Assembly: GCF_900188295.1 (NCBI RefSeq)
Contig: NZ_FZNM01000003.1
Coordinates: forward strand, 397,346 to 461,345
Direction: 5' to 3'
Source of the DNA: Paracoccus sediminis
GTDB lineage: Bacteria; Pseudomonadota; Alphaproteobacteria; Rhodobacterales; Rhodobacteraceae
Length of the DNA: 64,000 nucleotides
The notes beneath the pieces are model-generated. The model was given only the letters and a program-made list of their open reading frames with translations, was not told the origin of the DNA and did no database searches. This document shows positions 52,189 to 60,740 of this stretch, piece by piece (the stretch's first letter is position 1; each line of letters begins with the position of its first letter). The position numbers and the translations under genes were made by a program.

Positions 52189-53088
52189 CTATACAGCCTC
52201 GCGCACCAAGGCGCCGCGATGCCGGATCACCTTGCGGCTGAGGGCGTGGCCCGCCGCGATGGACGCCGGGCAATCGGCGCCCGCTAGCCATGCGACCATG
52301 TAACCCGCATTAAAGCTGTCGCCCGCCGCCGTGCTGTCAACCGGGGTTTCGGGATCCAAGTCGGTTATGATGCCAATGCCATCATGCCCGCCGAAGCGGA
52401 TCGGCCCGCCGCCGTTCTTGACCACCACCTGCCCCGCCCCCAGCGTCCGATAGCGCGCGACGGTCGCCGCCGGGTCGGCGTCGCCGAAATGCGTGGCCTC
52501 GTCGTCGAAGGAGGGCAGGACCAGATCGGCGCCAGCCGCCGCATTGCTGATCCCCTGCCGCATCGTTTCAGCGTCGGCCCACAGGCGGGGCCGCAGGTTC
52601 GGGTCGAACACCACGCGCGTCCCTGCCGCCCGCGCCTGCGCCAGCGTCGCCAGCAGGTTCGCGCGGCCCTGCGGCGGCAGGATCGCCACGGTGATCCCGG
52701 AAAAATAGGCGACCGCCACACCGTCAAGCGCTGCGTCCAGGGCCGCCGGATCATCGGCCAGCCGCCGGGCCGCCGAAGTGTCGCGCCAATAGGCGAAGCT
52801 GCGTTCGCCGTTTGTCAGGCTGATCGCGTAGAGGCCGATTTCCCGGTCGGGGTCGCGCCCGACATGGGCGGTGCCGATCCCCTCGGCCGTCAGGAAATCC
52901 ACCATCTGCTGCGAAAAGGCGCCTGTGCCCACGCGGGTCAGGTAATCGACCTGCCAATCCGCGCCCAGCAATCGGCGCAGATACCAGGCCGTGTTCAGCG
53001 TATCGCCCGCGATGCCCAGCCGCCACAGGCCGGGCCGGTCGGACTGGCCCAGTTCCACCATCGCCTCGCCCATGGACAGGATCCGCAT
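52189..53088 (-). CDS. kdgK: 2-keto-3-deoxygluconate kinase
   Basis: Phosphorylates KDG to KDPG. 299-aa PfkB sugar kinase: MGEAMVELGQ at the start, then GDTLNTAWYLRRL, ...FDPNLRPRLW, and the C-terminal DSTAAGDSFNAGYMVAWLAG with the catalytic Asp and anion hole. The start overlaps the uxuA stop as TGATG, and it is the last gene of gntR-uxuA-kdgK on this strand, convergent with uxuB. KDPG would then be split by KDPG aldolase, which is not in the window. Confidence 0.95.
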   Translation of the reverse strand: MRILSMGEAMVELGQSDRPGLWRLGIAGDTLNTAWYLRRLLGADWQVDYLTRVGTGAFSQQMVDFLTAEGIGTAHVGRDPDREIGLYAISLTNGERSFAYWRDTSAARRLADDPAALDAALDGVAVAYFSGITVAILPPQGRANLLATLAQARAAGTRVVFDPNLRPRLWADAETMRQGISNAAAGADLVLPSFDDEATHFGDADPAATVARYRTLGAGQVVVKNGGGPIRFGGHDGIGIITDLDPETPVDSTAAGDSFNAGYMVAWLAGADCPASIAAGHALSRKVIRHRGALVREAV

Positions 53089-54299
53089 CAGGCCGGCCGG
53101 TGCCGGCGCGACAGGGCCATCTCGACCCCACGCAATTCCGCCAGTCCTTTCAACCGCCCGATGGCCGGATAACCCGGCTGGCCGCCGCGTCCGATGTCGT
53201 CCAGGATGTCCTGGCCGTGGTCGGGCCGCATGGGAATGCGCCAGTCGTCGCGGCCTGCGGCGCGGCGGCGCGATTCCTCGGCCAGGACGGCATCGATCAG
53301 GTCCACCATGTCGGTCTGGCCGCCCAGGTGCTCGTCCTCGAAAAAGCTGGCGGGAACGGTCTCGGCGTCGCGCCGCACGTTGCGCAGGTGCAGGAAATGC
53401 ACCCGGTCGCCCAGGCGGCGCATCATGCCGGGCAGGTCGTTGTCGTGCCGCGCGCCCAGCGATCCCGAACACAGCGTGATGCCGTTCGCGGACAGATCCA
53501 CGGCGGCGATGCGTTCGGCGAAATCGGCCTCGGTGGACATGACGCGGGGCAGGCCCAGCAGCGGAAAGGGCGGATCGTCGGGATGGCAGCACAGCCGCAT
53601 CCCCAGTTCCTGCGCGGCCGGGGCCACCTGTTCCAGGAAATCGTTGAAATGGCGGCGCAGCACCATGTCCGTCACCGGGCCATAGCTTTGCAGCAGGTCG
53701 CGCACGTCGCCCATGGTCAGCCGTTCGGCGGCGCCCGGCAGGCCGAACACCACATTGCCCGCAAGCTGCTGCCGGGTCGCGTCGTCCATGTCGGCAAAGC
53801 GGCGGGCGGCGGCGTCGCGCACATCCTCGGGGAAATCCTCTGCCGCGCCGGGGCGTTCCAGGATGTGGATGTCGAAGGCCGCAAAGTCGGTCAGGTCGAA
53901 CCGCATGCAGCGCGCGCCGTTGGGGCGGCGCCATTGCAGGTCGGTGCGCGTCCAGTCCAGCACCGGCATGAAGTTGTAGCAGATCACCCGGATCCCCGCC
54001 CCGTGCAGGTTCCGCATGGAGGCGATCCAGTTGTCCACATGCCCGCGCCAGTCGCCGGTCTGGGTCTTGATCGCCTCGCTGACCGGCAGGCTTTCGACGA
54101 CCTCCCATTCCAAGTCCGACGGGGCGCCGTCCCGCATGACGGCCAGTTGCGCCCGGCGGCGGGCGATCTCCTCGGGCGGCCAGACCGTGCCGGTGGGGAC
54201 ATGGTGCAGCGCGGTGACGACGCCCTGGACGCCCGCTTGCAGCATGTCGTCGATCGAAACGGGATCGTGGGGGCCGAACCAGCGCCAGGTGTGTCGCAT
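53088..54299 (-). CDS. uxuA: D-mannonate dehydratase
   Basis: 403 aa, dehydrates D-mannonate to KDG. Key segments: MRHTWRWFGPHDPVSIDDM, GVVTALHHVPTGTVW, EVVESLPVSEAIKT, VICYNFMPVLDWTRTDL, LCCHPDDPPFPLLGLPRVMS and HLRNVRRDAETVPASFFEDEHL, with metal ligands (CCHPDD, HLRN). PDHGQDILDDIGR is near the end. It lies nine bases after the GntR stop and overlaps kdgK (TGATG). Confidence 0.97.
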   Translation of the reverse strand: MRHTWRWFGPHDPVSIDDMLQAGVQGVVTALHHVPTGTVWPPEEIARRRAQLAVMRDGAPSDLEWEVVESLPVSEAIKTQTGDWRGHVDNWIASMRNLHGAGIRVICYNFMPVLDWTRTDLQWRRPNGARCMRFDLTDFAAFDIHILERPGAAEDFPEDVRDAAARRFADMDDATRQQLAGNVVFGLPGAAERLTMGDVRDLLQSYGPVTDMVLRRHFNDFLEQVAPAAQELGMRLCCHPDDPPFPLLGLPRVMSTEADFAERIAAVDLSANGITLCSGSLGARHDNDLPGMMRRLGDRVHFLHLRNVRRDAETVPASFFEDEHLGGQTDMVDLIDAVLAEESRRRAAGRDDWRIPMRPDHGQDILDDIGRGGQPGYPAIGRLKGLAELRGVEMALSRRHRPA

Positions 54300-54308
54300 G
54301 AAATCCTC

Positions 54309-54986
54309 TCAGTCGGTGAAATAGTCGGGCTGGGCTGCCGCCATTTGCGGCACCTCGGTCAGCATCTGGCGCAGGTGGGCGCGCGTCGCGGTTTCCGCCG
54401 CGTCCGGGTTGCCGTCGCAAAGCGCGTCCAGAATCGCCTGATGCTGGCCGATGGTGAAGCTGCGATCGAAGACGCGCATCGACAGGTGCCGCAGCCGGTT
54501 CATCTGCGCCTTCAACCGTTCCAGGTCGGACCAGACGGCATCCTGCCCGGCCGCCTGGGCCAGCAGGCGATGGAAGCGGTCATCGGATTCGATGAAATCC
54601 TCGACCTTGGCGGCGTGATCGGCCCGGTGCTGGCAGGCGATCTCGTCAGCCATGCGGTCCAGGATGTCCGCGGGACGAGCCAGGGCCACCGCACGGGCCA
54701 GATCGGCCTCGACCGCCTCGCGGATGAAACGCGCCGACAGGACTGCCGACACCGAGATCCGGCTGATATAGGTGCCGCGCTGGGGGCGGACCTCGGCCAG
54801 GCCGTCGCTGGCCAGGCGGATGAACGCCTCGCGGACGGGCTGGCGGCTGATGCCGATGGCGGCGGCCACCTCGGTTTCGCTGACGCGCATTCCGGGCGGC
54901 AGGTCGCCCCGCTGGACGCGCTTGCGCAGCCAGTCATGGACCTGCGAGGCGGTGCTGGGCGAGATGACGATGCGGGCCGGATCCAT
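54309..54986 (-). CDS. GntR/FadR-family regulator, second copy
   Basis: 225 aa. Winged-helix part: DWLRKRVQRGDLPPGMRVSE, EVAAAIGISRQPVREAFIRL, RPQRGTYISRIS; FCD domain: FIREAVEADLARAVA, DDRFHRLLAQAAGQD, QHQAILDALCDGN. The start MDPARIVIS at 54986 is preferred because GGAGG lies five bases upstream; ATG codons at 54998 and 55016 are alternatives, and the latter would place the start against an operator-like palindrome. First gene of gntR-uxuA-kdgK, paralogous to the regulator at 43805. It likely controls KDG formation, perhaps autoregulated. Confidence 0.9.
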   Translation of the reverse strand: MDPARIVISPSTASQVHDWLRKRVQRGDLPPGMRVSETEVAAAIGISRQPVREAFIRLASDGLAEVRPQRGTYISRISVSAVLSARFIREAVEADLARAVALARPADILDRMADEIACQHRADHAAKVEDFIESDDRFHRLLAQAAGQDAVWSDLERLKAQMNRLRHLSMRVFDRSFTIGQHQAILDALCDGNPDAAETATRAHLRQMLTEVPQMAAAQPDYFTD

Positions 54987-55017
54987 GAACGCCTCCATGA
55001 CCGCCTTATATGCCATA

Positions 55018-55034
55018 CTTCCATACTAGTGAAG
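55018..55034. promoter_or_regulatory. Operator-like palindrome before the second GntR gene
   Basis: CTTCCATACTAGTGAAG has arms CTTC/GAAG around a central ACTAGT. It lies just upstream of the regulator start in an AT-rich stretch. Autoregulation by the encoded FadR-type protein is a reasonable inference. Confidence 0.5.
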
Positions 55035-55098
55035 CATAAATCCATGCGGTGCGGTTCATCCCGGCCGGCTTGCAGCGCATCCAAGGGCCGGATGCGGA

Positions 55099-56556
55099 TC
55101 AGGGCCTCGTCGGTGTCTCGGCGGGCATGGCGGGCATGGCGGGCGTTTCCGCGTCGGCGCCTGCCGGTGCCGGGCCGCTTTCGACCAAGCGGTTCTGATC
55201 CCATTCGCCCGACGCGACCTGACCGCTGGCATAGCGCATCACACCCTGGCCCTGACGTTTGCCCGCGACGAAAGTGCCCTCGTACCGATCGCCGCTGGCA
55301 TAGGTGGCCACGCCGCTGCCGTCGATCTCTCCGTTCTTCCAGCCGCCTTCATAGACAAACCCGTCGGGCGTCGTCAGCTTGCCTTGGCCGTCGCGCAAAC
55401 CGTTGGCGAAGCTGCCGGTATAGACCGTGCCATCGGGATAGGTCGCCTGGCCTTCGCCGTGGCGCTGGCCGTCGGCCCAGGCGCCGGTATAGACATAGCC
55501 GTCGGGATAGCTCATCCGGCCCTGCCCATGGTTGCGGGCGTTCCTGAAACCGCCCTCGTAAACCATCCCGTTGGCATAGGTGGCGATGCCGTCGCCCTGA
55601 ATGACGCCCGCAGCCCACTGGCCCTCATAGGTCGCGCCGTCGGGATAGGTGATCTTGCCGGTGCCGTCCGGGCGGTCGGCCTTCATCTGCCCCACATAGA
55701 CCGACCCGTCGGGATAGGTGATCTGGCCCTGCCCCTCCATCCGGCCTTCGACCCAGGATCCGACATAGACATAGCCGTCGGTGCCGGTGAAGGTGCCCTG
55801 GCCGTGGCGGCGGTCGGCCCGGAAGGCGCCGTCATAAACGTCGCCGTTGGCATAGGTGGCAACCCCCTGCCCCTCGCGCCGGCCGTTCAGCATCTGGCCT
55901 TCGTAGCGGTCGCCCGTGCCCTGGACCAGAACGCCCGTGCCCGACATCTGCCCCGCCGACCAGATCCCGTCATAGACCAGCCCGTCGGCCATGGTCAGCT
56001 TGCCCTGGCCCGCGCGCTGCCCGGCCAGCATCCCGCCCTCATAGACCGCGCCGTCGGGATAGGTGATGCGGCCCTGGCCTTCGCGCACGCCCGCGTTCCA
56101 GTCGCCCTCATAGCGATAGCCGTTGGGCTGGGTCAGCACGCCCTTGCCCTGGTGCAGCCCCTTGACGAAATCGCCCATGTAAACGGACCCGTTGGCATAG
56201 CGGGCCTCGCCCTTGCCGGTGATCTCGCCCGCGACCCAGTCGCCCCGGTAGGTGCCGCCGTCGGCATAGGTGATGGTGCCGGTGCCGTTGGGCTTGCCTT
56301 CGGCGAACTGGCCCTCATAGATGGAACCGTTGGGGAACGTGGCGCGGCCCTGGCCCAGGATTTCGCCTTCCACCCAATCGCCCTCATAGCGATAGCCGTT
56401 CGGCAAGGCATAGCTGCCTTGGCCGTGCTGGCGGCCGTTGCGGAAGGTGCCTTCGTAAACGCCGCCATCGTCGTATTGCTTGGTGACGACCTGCGCATCC
56501 ACCGCCGTGGTTCCCGCCACTGTCGCCAGAACTGCCGCCCAGATTGCCGCCTTCAT
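55099..56556 (-). CDS. Secreted/periplasmic MORN-repeat protein, 18 repeats
   Basis: 485 aa with a signal peptide (MKAAIWAAVLATVAGTTAVDA). From about residue 30 the chain consists of 18 uninterrupted 23-residue MORN repeats of the form YEGxWxxGxxxGxGxxxYPDGxx, then a short acidic Pro/Ala tail. The register never breaks. MORN repeats form elongated beta hairpins that bind proteins or lipids in eukaryotes; in bacteria their function is mostly unknown. I start it at ATG 56556 with GGGACAAGG upstream rather than 56586. It is divergent from nadE. Confidence 0.9.
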   Translation of the reverse strand: MKAAIWAAVLATVAGTTAVDAQVVTKQYDDGGVYEGTFRNGRQHGQGSYALPNGYRYEGDWVEGEILGQGRATFPNGSIYEGQFAEGKPNGTGTITYADGGTYRGDWVAGEITGKGEARYANGSVYMGDFVKGLHQGKGVLTQPNGYRYEGDWNAGVREGQGRITYPDGAVYEGGMLAGQRAGQGKLTMADGLVYDGIWSAGQMSGTGVLVQGTGDRYEGQMLNGRREGQGVATYANGDVYDGAFRADRRHGQGTFTGTDGYVYVGSWVEGRMEGQGQITYPDGSVYVGQMKADRPDGTGKITYPDGATYEGQWAAGVIQGDGIATYANGMVYEGGFRNARNHGQGRMSYPDGYVYTGAWADGQRHGEGQATYPDGTVYTGSFANGLRDGQGKLTTPDGFVYEGGWKNGEIDGSGVATYASGDRYEGTFVAGKRQGQGVMRYASGQVASGEWDQNRLVESGPAPAGADAETPAMPAMPAETPTRP

Positions 56557-56680
56557 CGCCACCTTGTCCCTTGACGTTCGTTCCATGGTCTAGCGCAGCC
56601 GGACCCCCGGCGCAAAGCCCGACTTTTCCTTTCGCGCGCCCTCGCCTATCACGGGGCCGACAGGAAACAGGGGCCATGCC

Positions 56681-58339
56681 ATGACCACACGCTTTCGCCT
56701 GACCATCGGACAGTTGAACGCCACGGTGGGCGACCTGCCGGGCAATGCCGCCACGGCCCGCGACGCATGGGTCGCCGCGCGCGAGGCCGGGGCCGACATG
56801 CTGGCCCTGCCGGAAATGTTCATCACCGGATACCAGACCCAGGATCTGGTGCTGAAGCCTGCCTTTACCCGGCAGGCCGAACAGGAGATCATGGCCCTGG
56901 GCACGGCCTGTGCGGGCGGGCCGACCCTGGGCATCGGCGGGCCGTGGCGCGATGGCGACCGGCTGTACAACGCATACTGGGTGTTCAGGGACGGCGCCCT
57001 TGTGGCCCGCGTGCTGAAGCACCACCTGCCCTACAGGCAGCTGTTCGACGAATTGCGGCTGTTCGACAGCGGCCCGATCAGCGGGCCTTATGCCGCGGGC
57101 GCCGCCCGCATCGGATCGCCCATCTGCGAGGACAGCTGGTATCCCGACGTGGCCGAAACCTTGGCCGAAACCGGGGCCGAGATCCTGATCGTGCCCAACG
57201 GCTCGCCCTATCACCGGAACAAGCTGGACCTGCGCATGGGCCATATGGTCGGGCGCGTCGTGGAAACCGGCCTGCCGCTGGTCTATGTCAACATGGTCGG
57301 GGGGCAGGACGACCAGTTGTACGATGGCGCCAGCTTCGTGCTGAACCCCGGTGGCCATAAGGTCGTGCAACTGCCGCCGTTCCAGGAAATGCTGGCCCAT
57401 GTCGATTTCACGTCGGGCGATGACGGCTGGCGGGCGGAACCGGGGCTGATGGCGCCCCAGCCCGACGAATGGGAACAGGATTACCGGGCGATGATGCTGG
57501 GCCTGCGCGAATACCTGCGCAAGTCCGGTTTCACGACGGTGGTTCTTGGCCTGTCCGGCGGCATCGACTCCGCGCTTGTGGCGACCATCGCGGCCGACGC
57601 CATCGGTCCGCAGAACGTCCATTGCGTGATGCTGCCCAGCGAATACACGTCCCAGGCCAGCCTGGACGACGCCGCCGAGTGTGCGGCGCGGCTGGGGGTG
57701 CGGCTCGACACGGTGCGCATCGACGGGGCGCGCGGCGCGGTGTCGGACGCCCTGGCGCATCTGATGGCGGGGACGGACCCCGACATCACCGAGGAAAACA
57801 TCCAGTCCCGTTTGCGCGGGGTGATGCTGATGGCCTTGTCGAACAAGTTCGGCGGAATGCTGCTGACCACCGGCAACAAGTCCGAGGTCGGCGTGGGCTA
57901 TGCCACCATCTATGGCGACATGGCGGGCGGCTATAACCCGATCAAGGATCTGTACAAGACCCGCGTGTTCCAGACCTGCCGCTGGCGGAACCGGAACCAT
58001 CGCGACTGGATGATGGGACCACAGGGCGAGGTGATCCCCCCCCGGATCATCACGAAGCCCCCTTCGGCCGAATTGCGCCCCGACCAGAAGGACCAGGATT
58101 CGCTGCCCCCCTATGAAATTCTGGACGCCATCCTGGACGGGCTGGTCGAAAAGGATCTGTCCCTGCGCGATCTAGTCGAACAGGGGTTTGACGCGGACAC
58201 CGTGACCAGGGTGGAACGATTGCTGTATGGCAGCGAATGGAAACGGTACCAGGCCGCGCCCGGCCCGCGCATTTCCACAAGGGCCTTCTGGCTGGACCGC
58301 CGCTATCCTCTGGTCAACCGCTGGCGCGACAAGGCGTGA
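56681..58339 (+). CDS. nadE: Glutamine-dependent NAD+ synthase
   Basis: 552 aa, two domains. The N-terminal nitrilase-type glutaminase has the catalytic Glu, Lys and Cys in ALPEMFITGYQTQDL, KHHLPYRQLFDE and GSPICEDSWYPD. The C-terminal synthetase has the PP-loop GLSGGIDSALVATIAADAIG and LLTTGNKSEVGVGYATIYGDM. It makes NAD from nicotinate adenine dinucleotide, ATP and glutamine. The ATG follows AGGGGCCATGCC. Length is typical of the fused type. Confidence 0.97.
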   Translation: MTTRFRLTIGQLNATVGDLPGNAATARDAWVAAREAGADMLALPEMFITGYQTQDLVLKPAFTRQAEQEIMALGTACAGGPTLGIGGPWRDGDRLYNAYWVFRDGALVARVLKHHLPYRQLFDELRLFDSGPISGPYAAGAARIGSPICEDSWYPDVAETLAETGAEILIVPNGSPYHRNKLDLRMGHMVGRVVETGLPLVYVNMVGGQDDQLYDGASFVLNPGGHKVVQLPPFQEMLAHVDFTSGDDGWRAEPGLMAPQPDEWEQDYRAMMLGLREYLRKSGFTTVVLGLSGGIDSALVATIAADAIGPQNVHCVMLPSEYTSQASLDDAAECAARLGVRLDTVRIDGARGAVSDALAHLMAGTDPDITEENIQSRLRGVMLMALSNKFGGMLLTTGNKSEVGVGYATIYGDMAGGYNPIKDLYKTRVFQTCRWRNRNHRDWMMGPQGEVIPPRIITKPPSAELRPDQKDQDSLPPYEILDAILDGLVEKDLSLRDLVEQGFDADTVTRVERLLYGSEWKRYQAAPGPRISTRAFWLDRRYPLVNRWRDKA

Positions 58340-58405
58340 CCTGCGGGCGGAACCCGGCGCCGGGGTTGCGGCTTCGGTTGGGTGCCACCCCAAGGAGCCG
58401 CAGTC

Positions 58406-58555
58406 ATGACGGACACCAAAAAGGACCAGCAGCCGGATCGCCGGAACGGCCAGGGCGAACACGAAGGCAAACCCCATTCGCCCGAGGAGTTCGACGTGAT
58501 GAACCCCGCCAAGATCAAGGACAAGCCCGACGACGAGGTGCAGGAACAGGTCTGA
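58406..58555 (+). CDS. Small hydrophilic protein, 49 aa
   Basis: MTDTKKDQQPDRRNGQGEHE is followed by HSPEEFDVMNPAKIKDKPDD and a short acidic end, with TGA at 58553. It is highly charged, without hydrophobic segments, so probably disordered. AAGGAG lies nine bases before the ATG, a very strong ribosome site, and the triplet pattern looks coding. It resembles tiny uncharacterised alphaproteobacterial proteins; function unknown. Confidence 0.7.
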   Translation: MTDTKKDQQPDRRNGQGEHEGKPHSPEEFDVMNPAKIKDKPDDEVQEQV

Positions 58556-58605
58556 CGGCCGGGTTCTCTTGGGATGAATGCCTCTGCTGGATCGGCTGCA
58601 CGGCA

Positions 58606-58911
58606 ATGCCCCTGCTGACGCCCGACGGACGCTATATCGTCGTGCGCGGACGATTGTGGCGCGCCGCCAATCCGCATCTGGACACCGCGGACAGGGCCGG
58701 ACTGGTCTCGGCGTTGATGACGGCGCGGCGGACCGTAAGGTCGGCCAGCCGTGCCCGCGATGCCGGGATGGAACGGGCCGCCCGCCGTGCCGTCCACGAC
58801 GCCAAGATCGCCTTGGGCGAACGCGGTCCTGTCTGGTGGAACGATGGTGCGCCGGATTTCAACCGCAGGATGGTCCGAAACACGCCCATGCAGACTGGTT
58901 CGCCCAACTGA
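58606..58911 (+). CDS. Conserved hypothetical protein, 101 aa
   Basis: The sequence PDGRYIVVRGRLWRAANPHL, then AARRAVHDAKIALGERGPVWW and DGAPDFNRRMVRNTP, is a widespread alphaproteobacterial protein of unknown function. The C-terminal motif GERGPVWWxDGxPDxNRxM is strongly conserved as I recall. There are no membrane spans or signal. The start is ATG 58606; an open frame extends upstream without family support. It lies just before the DNA glycosylase gene. Confidence 0.82.
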   Translation: MPLLTPDGRYIVVRGRLWRAANPHLDTADRAGLVSALMTARRTVRSASRARDAGMERAARRAVHDAKIALGERGPVWWNDGAPDFNRRMVRNTPMQTGSPN

Positions 58912-58921
58912 TCGACACGAC

Positions 58922-59551
58922 ATGATGCCCGACACGTCGTTTATCCGCCAGATCCAGGGTCTGGATGCCGTCAGCCTTGCCCGCCGCCTGATCGGCGCGA
59001 CGCTGATCGTCCGCGGCGCGGGCGGCATCGTCGTCGAGACCGAGGCCTATGGCCGCGACGACCCCGCGTCCCACAGCCATCGCGGACCGACCTTGCGAAA
59101 CGCCTCGATGTTCGGGCCTGCGGGACATGCCTATGTCTATCGCAGCTATGGTATCCACCTGTGCCTGAATGTCGTGGGGCGGCCGGGGGAGGCCGTGCTG
59201 ATCCGTGCGCTGGACCCCCAGGCCAGACTGGACCTGATGCGGATGCGGCGGGGCAACACCGCGCTGCTGTGCAACGGGCCGGGGCGCCTGTCCCAGGCGC
59301 TTGGCATCCGGCCCGAGGACGACGGCGCCCCTTTCGATGGCGCGGGCCTGTCGATCACCTTGTCCCGCGAAACGCCGGATTTGCTGTCCGGGCCGCGCAT
59401 CGGCATCAGCAAGGCGCAGGATCTGCCCTGGCGTTTCGGCCTTGCCGGGGCCGCGCGGCAGGTCAGCCGCCCGTTTCCTGCGCAGACATCCGGCAATCTT
59501 TTCCAAAGGGGCAGCAGGCCACCGGCGTCTGCCTGTCCGGAATCACCCTGA
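58922..59551 (+). CDS. mpg: DNA-3-methyladenine glycosylase (AAG/MPG type)
   Basis: 209 aa, removes alkylated and deaminated purines. Motifs: DAVSLARRLIGATLIVRG, IVVETEAYGRDDPASHSHRG (catalytic Glu in ETEAY), NASMFGPAGHAYVYRSYGIHLCLNVV, and the GPGRLSQALGI DNA-contact loop. It fits the family but ends with a non-conserved Ser/Pro/Ala tail. An ATG at 58925 is an equal start. A good ribosome site is not visible. Confidence 0.95.
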   Translation: MMPDTSFIRQIQGLDAVSLARRLIGATLIVRGAGGIVVETEAYGRDDPASHSHRGPTLRNASMFGPAGHAYVYRSYGIHLCLNVVGRPGEAVLIRALDPQARLDLMRMRRGNTALLCNGPGRLSQALGIRPEDDGAPFDGAGLSITLSRETPDLLSGPRIGISKAQDLPWRFGLAGAARQVSRPFPAQTSGNLFQRGSRPPASACPESP

Positions 59552-59573
59552 TCGCAGCCTTGCAAGGACACCG

Positions 59574-60734
59574 ATGCACCCCTTCGAATTTCATACGACC
59601 CCCGGCCTGATCGTCCAGCCAGGCGCAGTCGCGCGCCTGGCCACGCTGGCGAGCCGCCGCCTTGGCCCCCGTGTCCTTCTCGTTACCGATCCGGGGCTGG
59701 AACGGCTGGGCCTGCACCGGGCCGCCCTGGCCGACCTGACGGCGGCGGGCCATGCCGTCACCGTCTTTGCGCAGGTCGAGGCCGATCCGTCGCACGCCAC
59801 CCTGATGGATGCGGTGGCCGCGGGCCGGGGCGCGGGGGTGACGGGGGTGCTGGGATTCGGCGGTGGATCGTCGCTGGACGTGGCCAAGCTGGCGGCGCTG
59901 CTGCTGGGATCGGATCAGGATCTGGACGGCGCCTGGGGCGTCGGCAACGCGCGGGGGCCGCGTCTGCCGCTGGTGCTTGTGCCCACCACCGCAGGCACTG
60001 GATCCGAGGTCACGCCCATCGCCATCATCACCGTGGCGGGGGGCGAAAAACGCGGCGTATCGTCGCCGGTGATCCTGCCCGATCTGGCCGTCCTGGACGC
60101 GGACCTGACCCTGACCCTGCCCCCCGCCGTGACGGCGGCCACCGGCATGGACGCCATGGTCCATGCGATCGAGGCCCATTCCTCGGCCAGTCCGAACAAC
60201 AATCCCCTCAGCCGGATGCTGGCCGATCAGGCCATGCGGCTTCTGGCGGCCAACATCGAGACGGCGGTCCATCGGGGGAACGACCGGGATGCGCGGGGCG
60301 CTATGCTGCTGGGATCTCTGCTGGCCGGACAGGCCTTCGCCAATTCGCCGGTCGCGGCAGTCCATGCCCTGGCCTATCCGCTGGGCGGGCTGTTCCATAT
60401 TCCGCACGGGCTGTCCAATGCCCTGGTGCTGCCGCATGTGATGCGCTTTACCCTGCCCGCAGCGGCCCCGGCCTATGCCGCGCTGGCGCCGGCCTTCGAT
60501 GCGTCCCTGGCTGGCATGGCGGACGACACCCGTCGGGCCGGGGCATTCACGGACGGGCTTGCCGCGCTGTCGGCCCGGCTGGGCCTGCCGCAGCGGCTGC
60601 GCGATGCCGGGGTGCCGCGCGACGCGCTGCCCCGCCTGGCCGAGAACGCGATGAAGCAGACCCGGCTGCTGGTCAACAATCCCCGGCCCGTGACCCAGGA
60701 AGATGCCCTGGCGATCTATGAGGCCGCCTGGTAA
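59574..60734 (+). CDS. Iron-containing alcohol dehydrogenase
   Basis: 386-aa group III dehydrogenase. NAD-binding GVLGFGGGSSLDVAKLAAL; phosphate/substrate loop VPTTAGTGSEVTPIAII; metal region ATGMDAMVHAIEAHSS, VHALAYPLGGLFHIPHGLSNALVLPHVMRF, holding the iron-binding His residues. The substrate (long- or short-chain alcohol, 4-hydroxybutyrate, or maleylacetate-like) cannot be told from sequence. The ATG follows AAGGACACCG. It is convergent with the DUF1810 gene. Confidence 0.95.
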   Translation: MHPFEFHTTPGLIVQPGAVARLATLASRRLGPRVLLVTDPGLERLGLHRAALADLTAAGHAVTVFAQVEADPSHATLMDAVAAGRGAGVTGVLGFGGGSSLDVAKLAALLLGSDQDLDGAWGVGNARGPRLPLVLVPTTAGTGSEVTPIAIITVAGGEKRGVSSPVILPDLAVLDADLTLTLPPAVTAATGMDAMVHAIEAHSSASPNNNPLSRMLADQAMRLLAANIETAVHRGNDRDARGAMLLGSLLAGQAFANSPVAAVHALAYPLGGLFHIPHGLSNALVLPHVMRFTLPAAAPAYAALAPAFDASLAGMADDTRRAGAFTDGLAALSARLGLPQRLRDAGVPRDALPRLAENAMKQTRLLVNNPRPVTQEDALAIYEAAW

Positions 60735-60740
60735 GCGCGC

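Noticed and set aside
58340..58405. Terminator after nadE
   Set aside because: AACCCGGCGCCGGGGTT is a short palindrome without a T run; too weak to claim.
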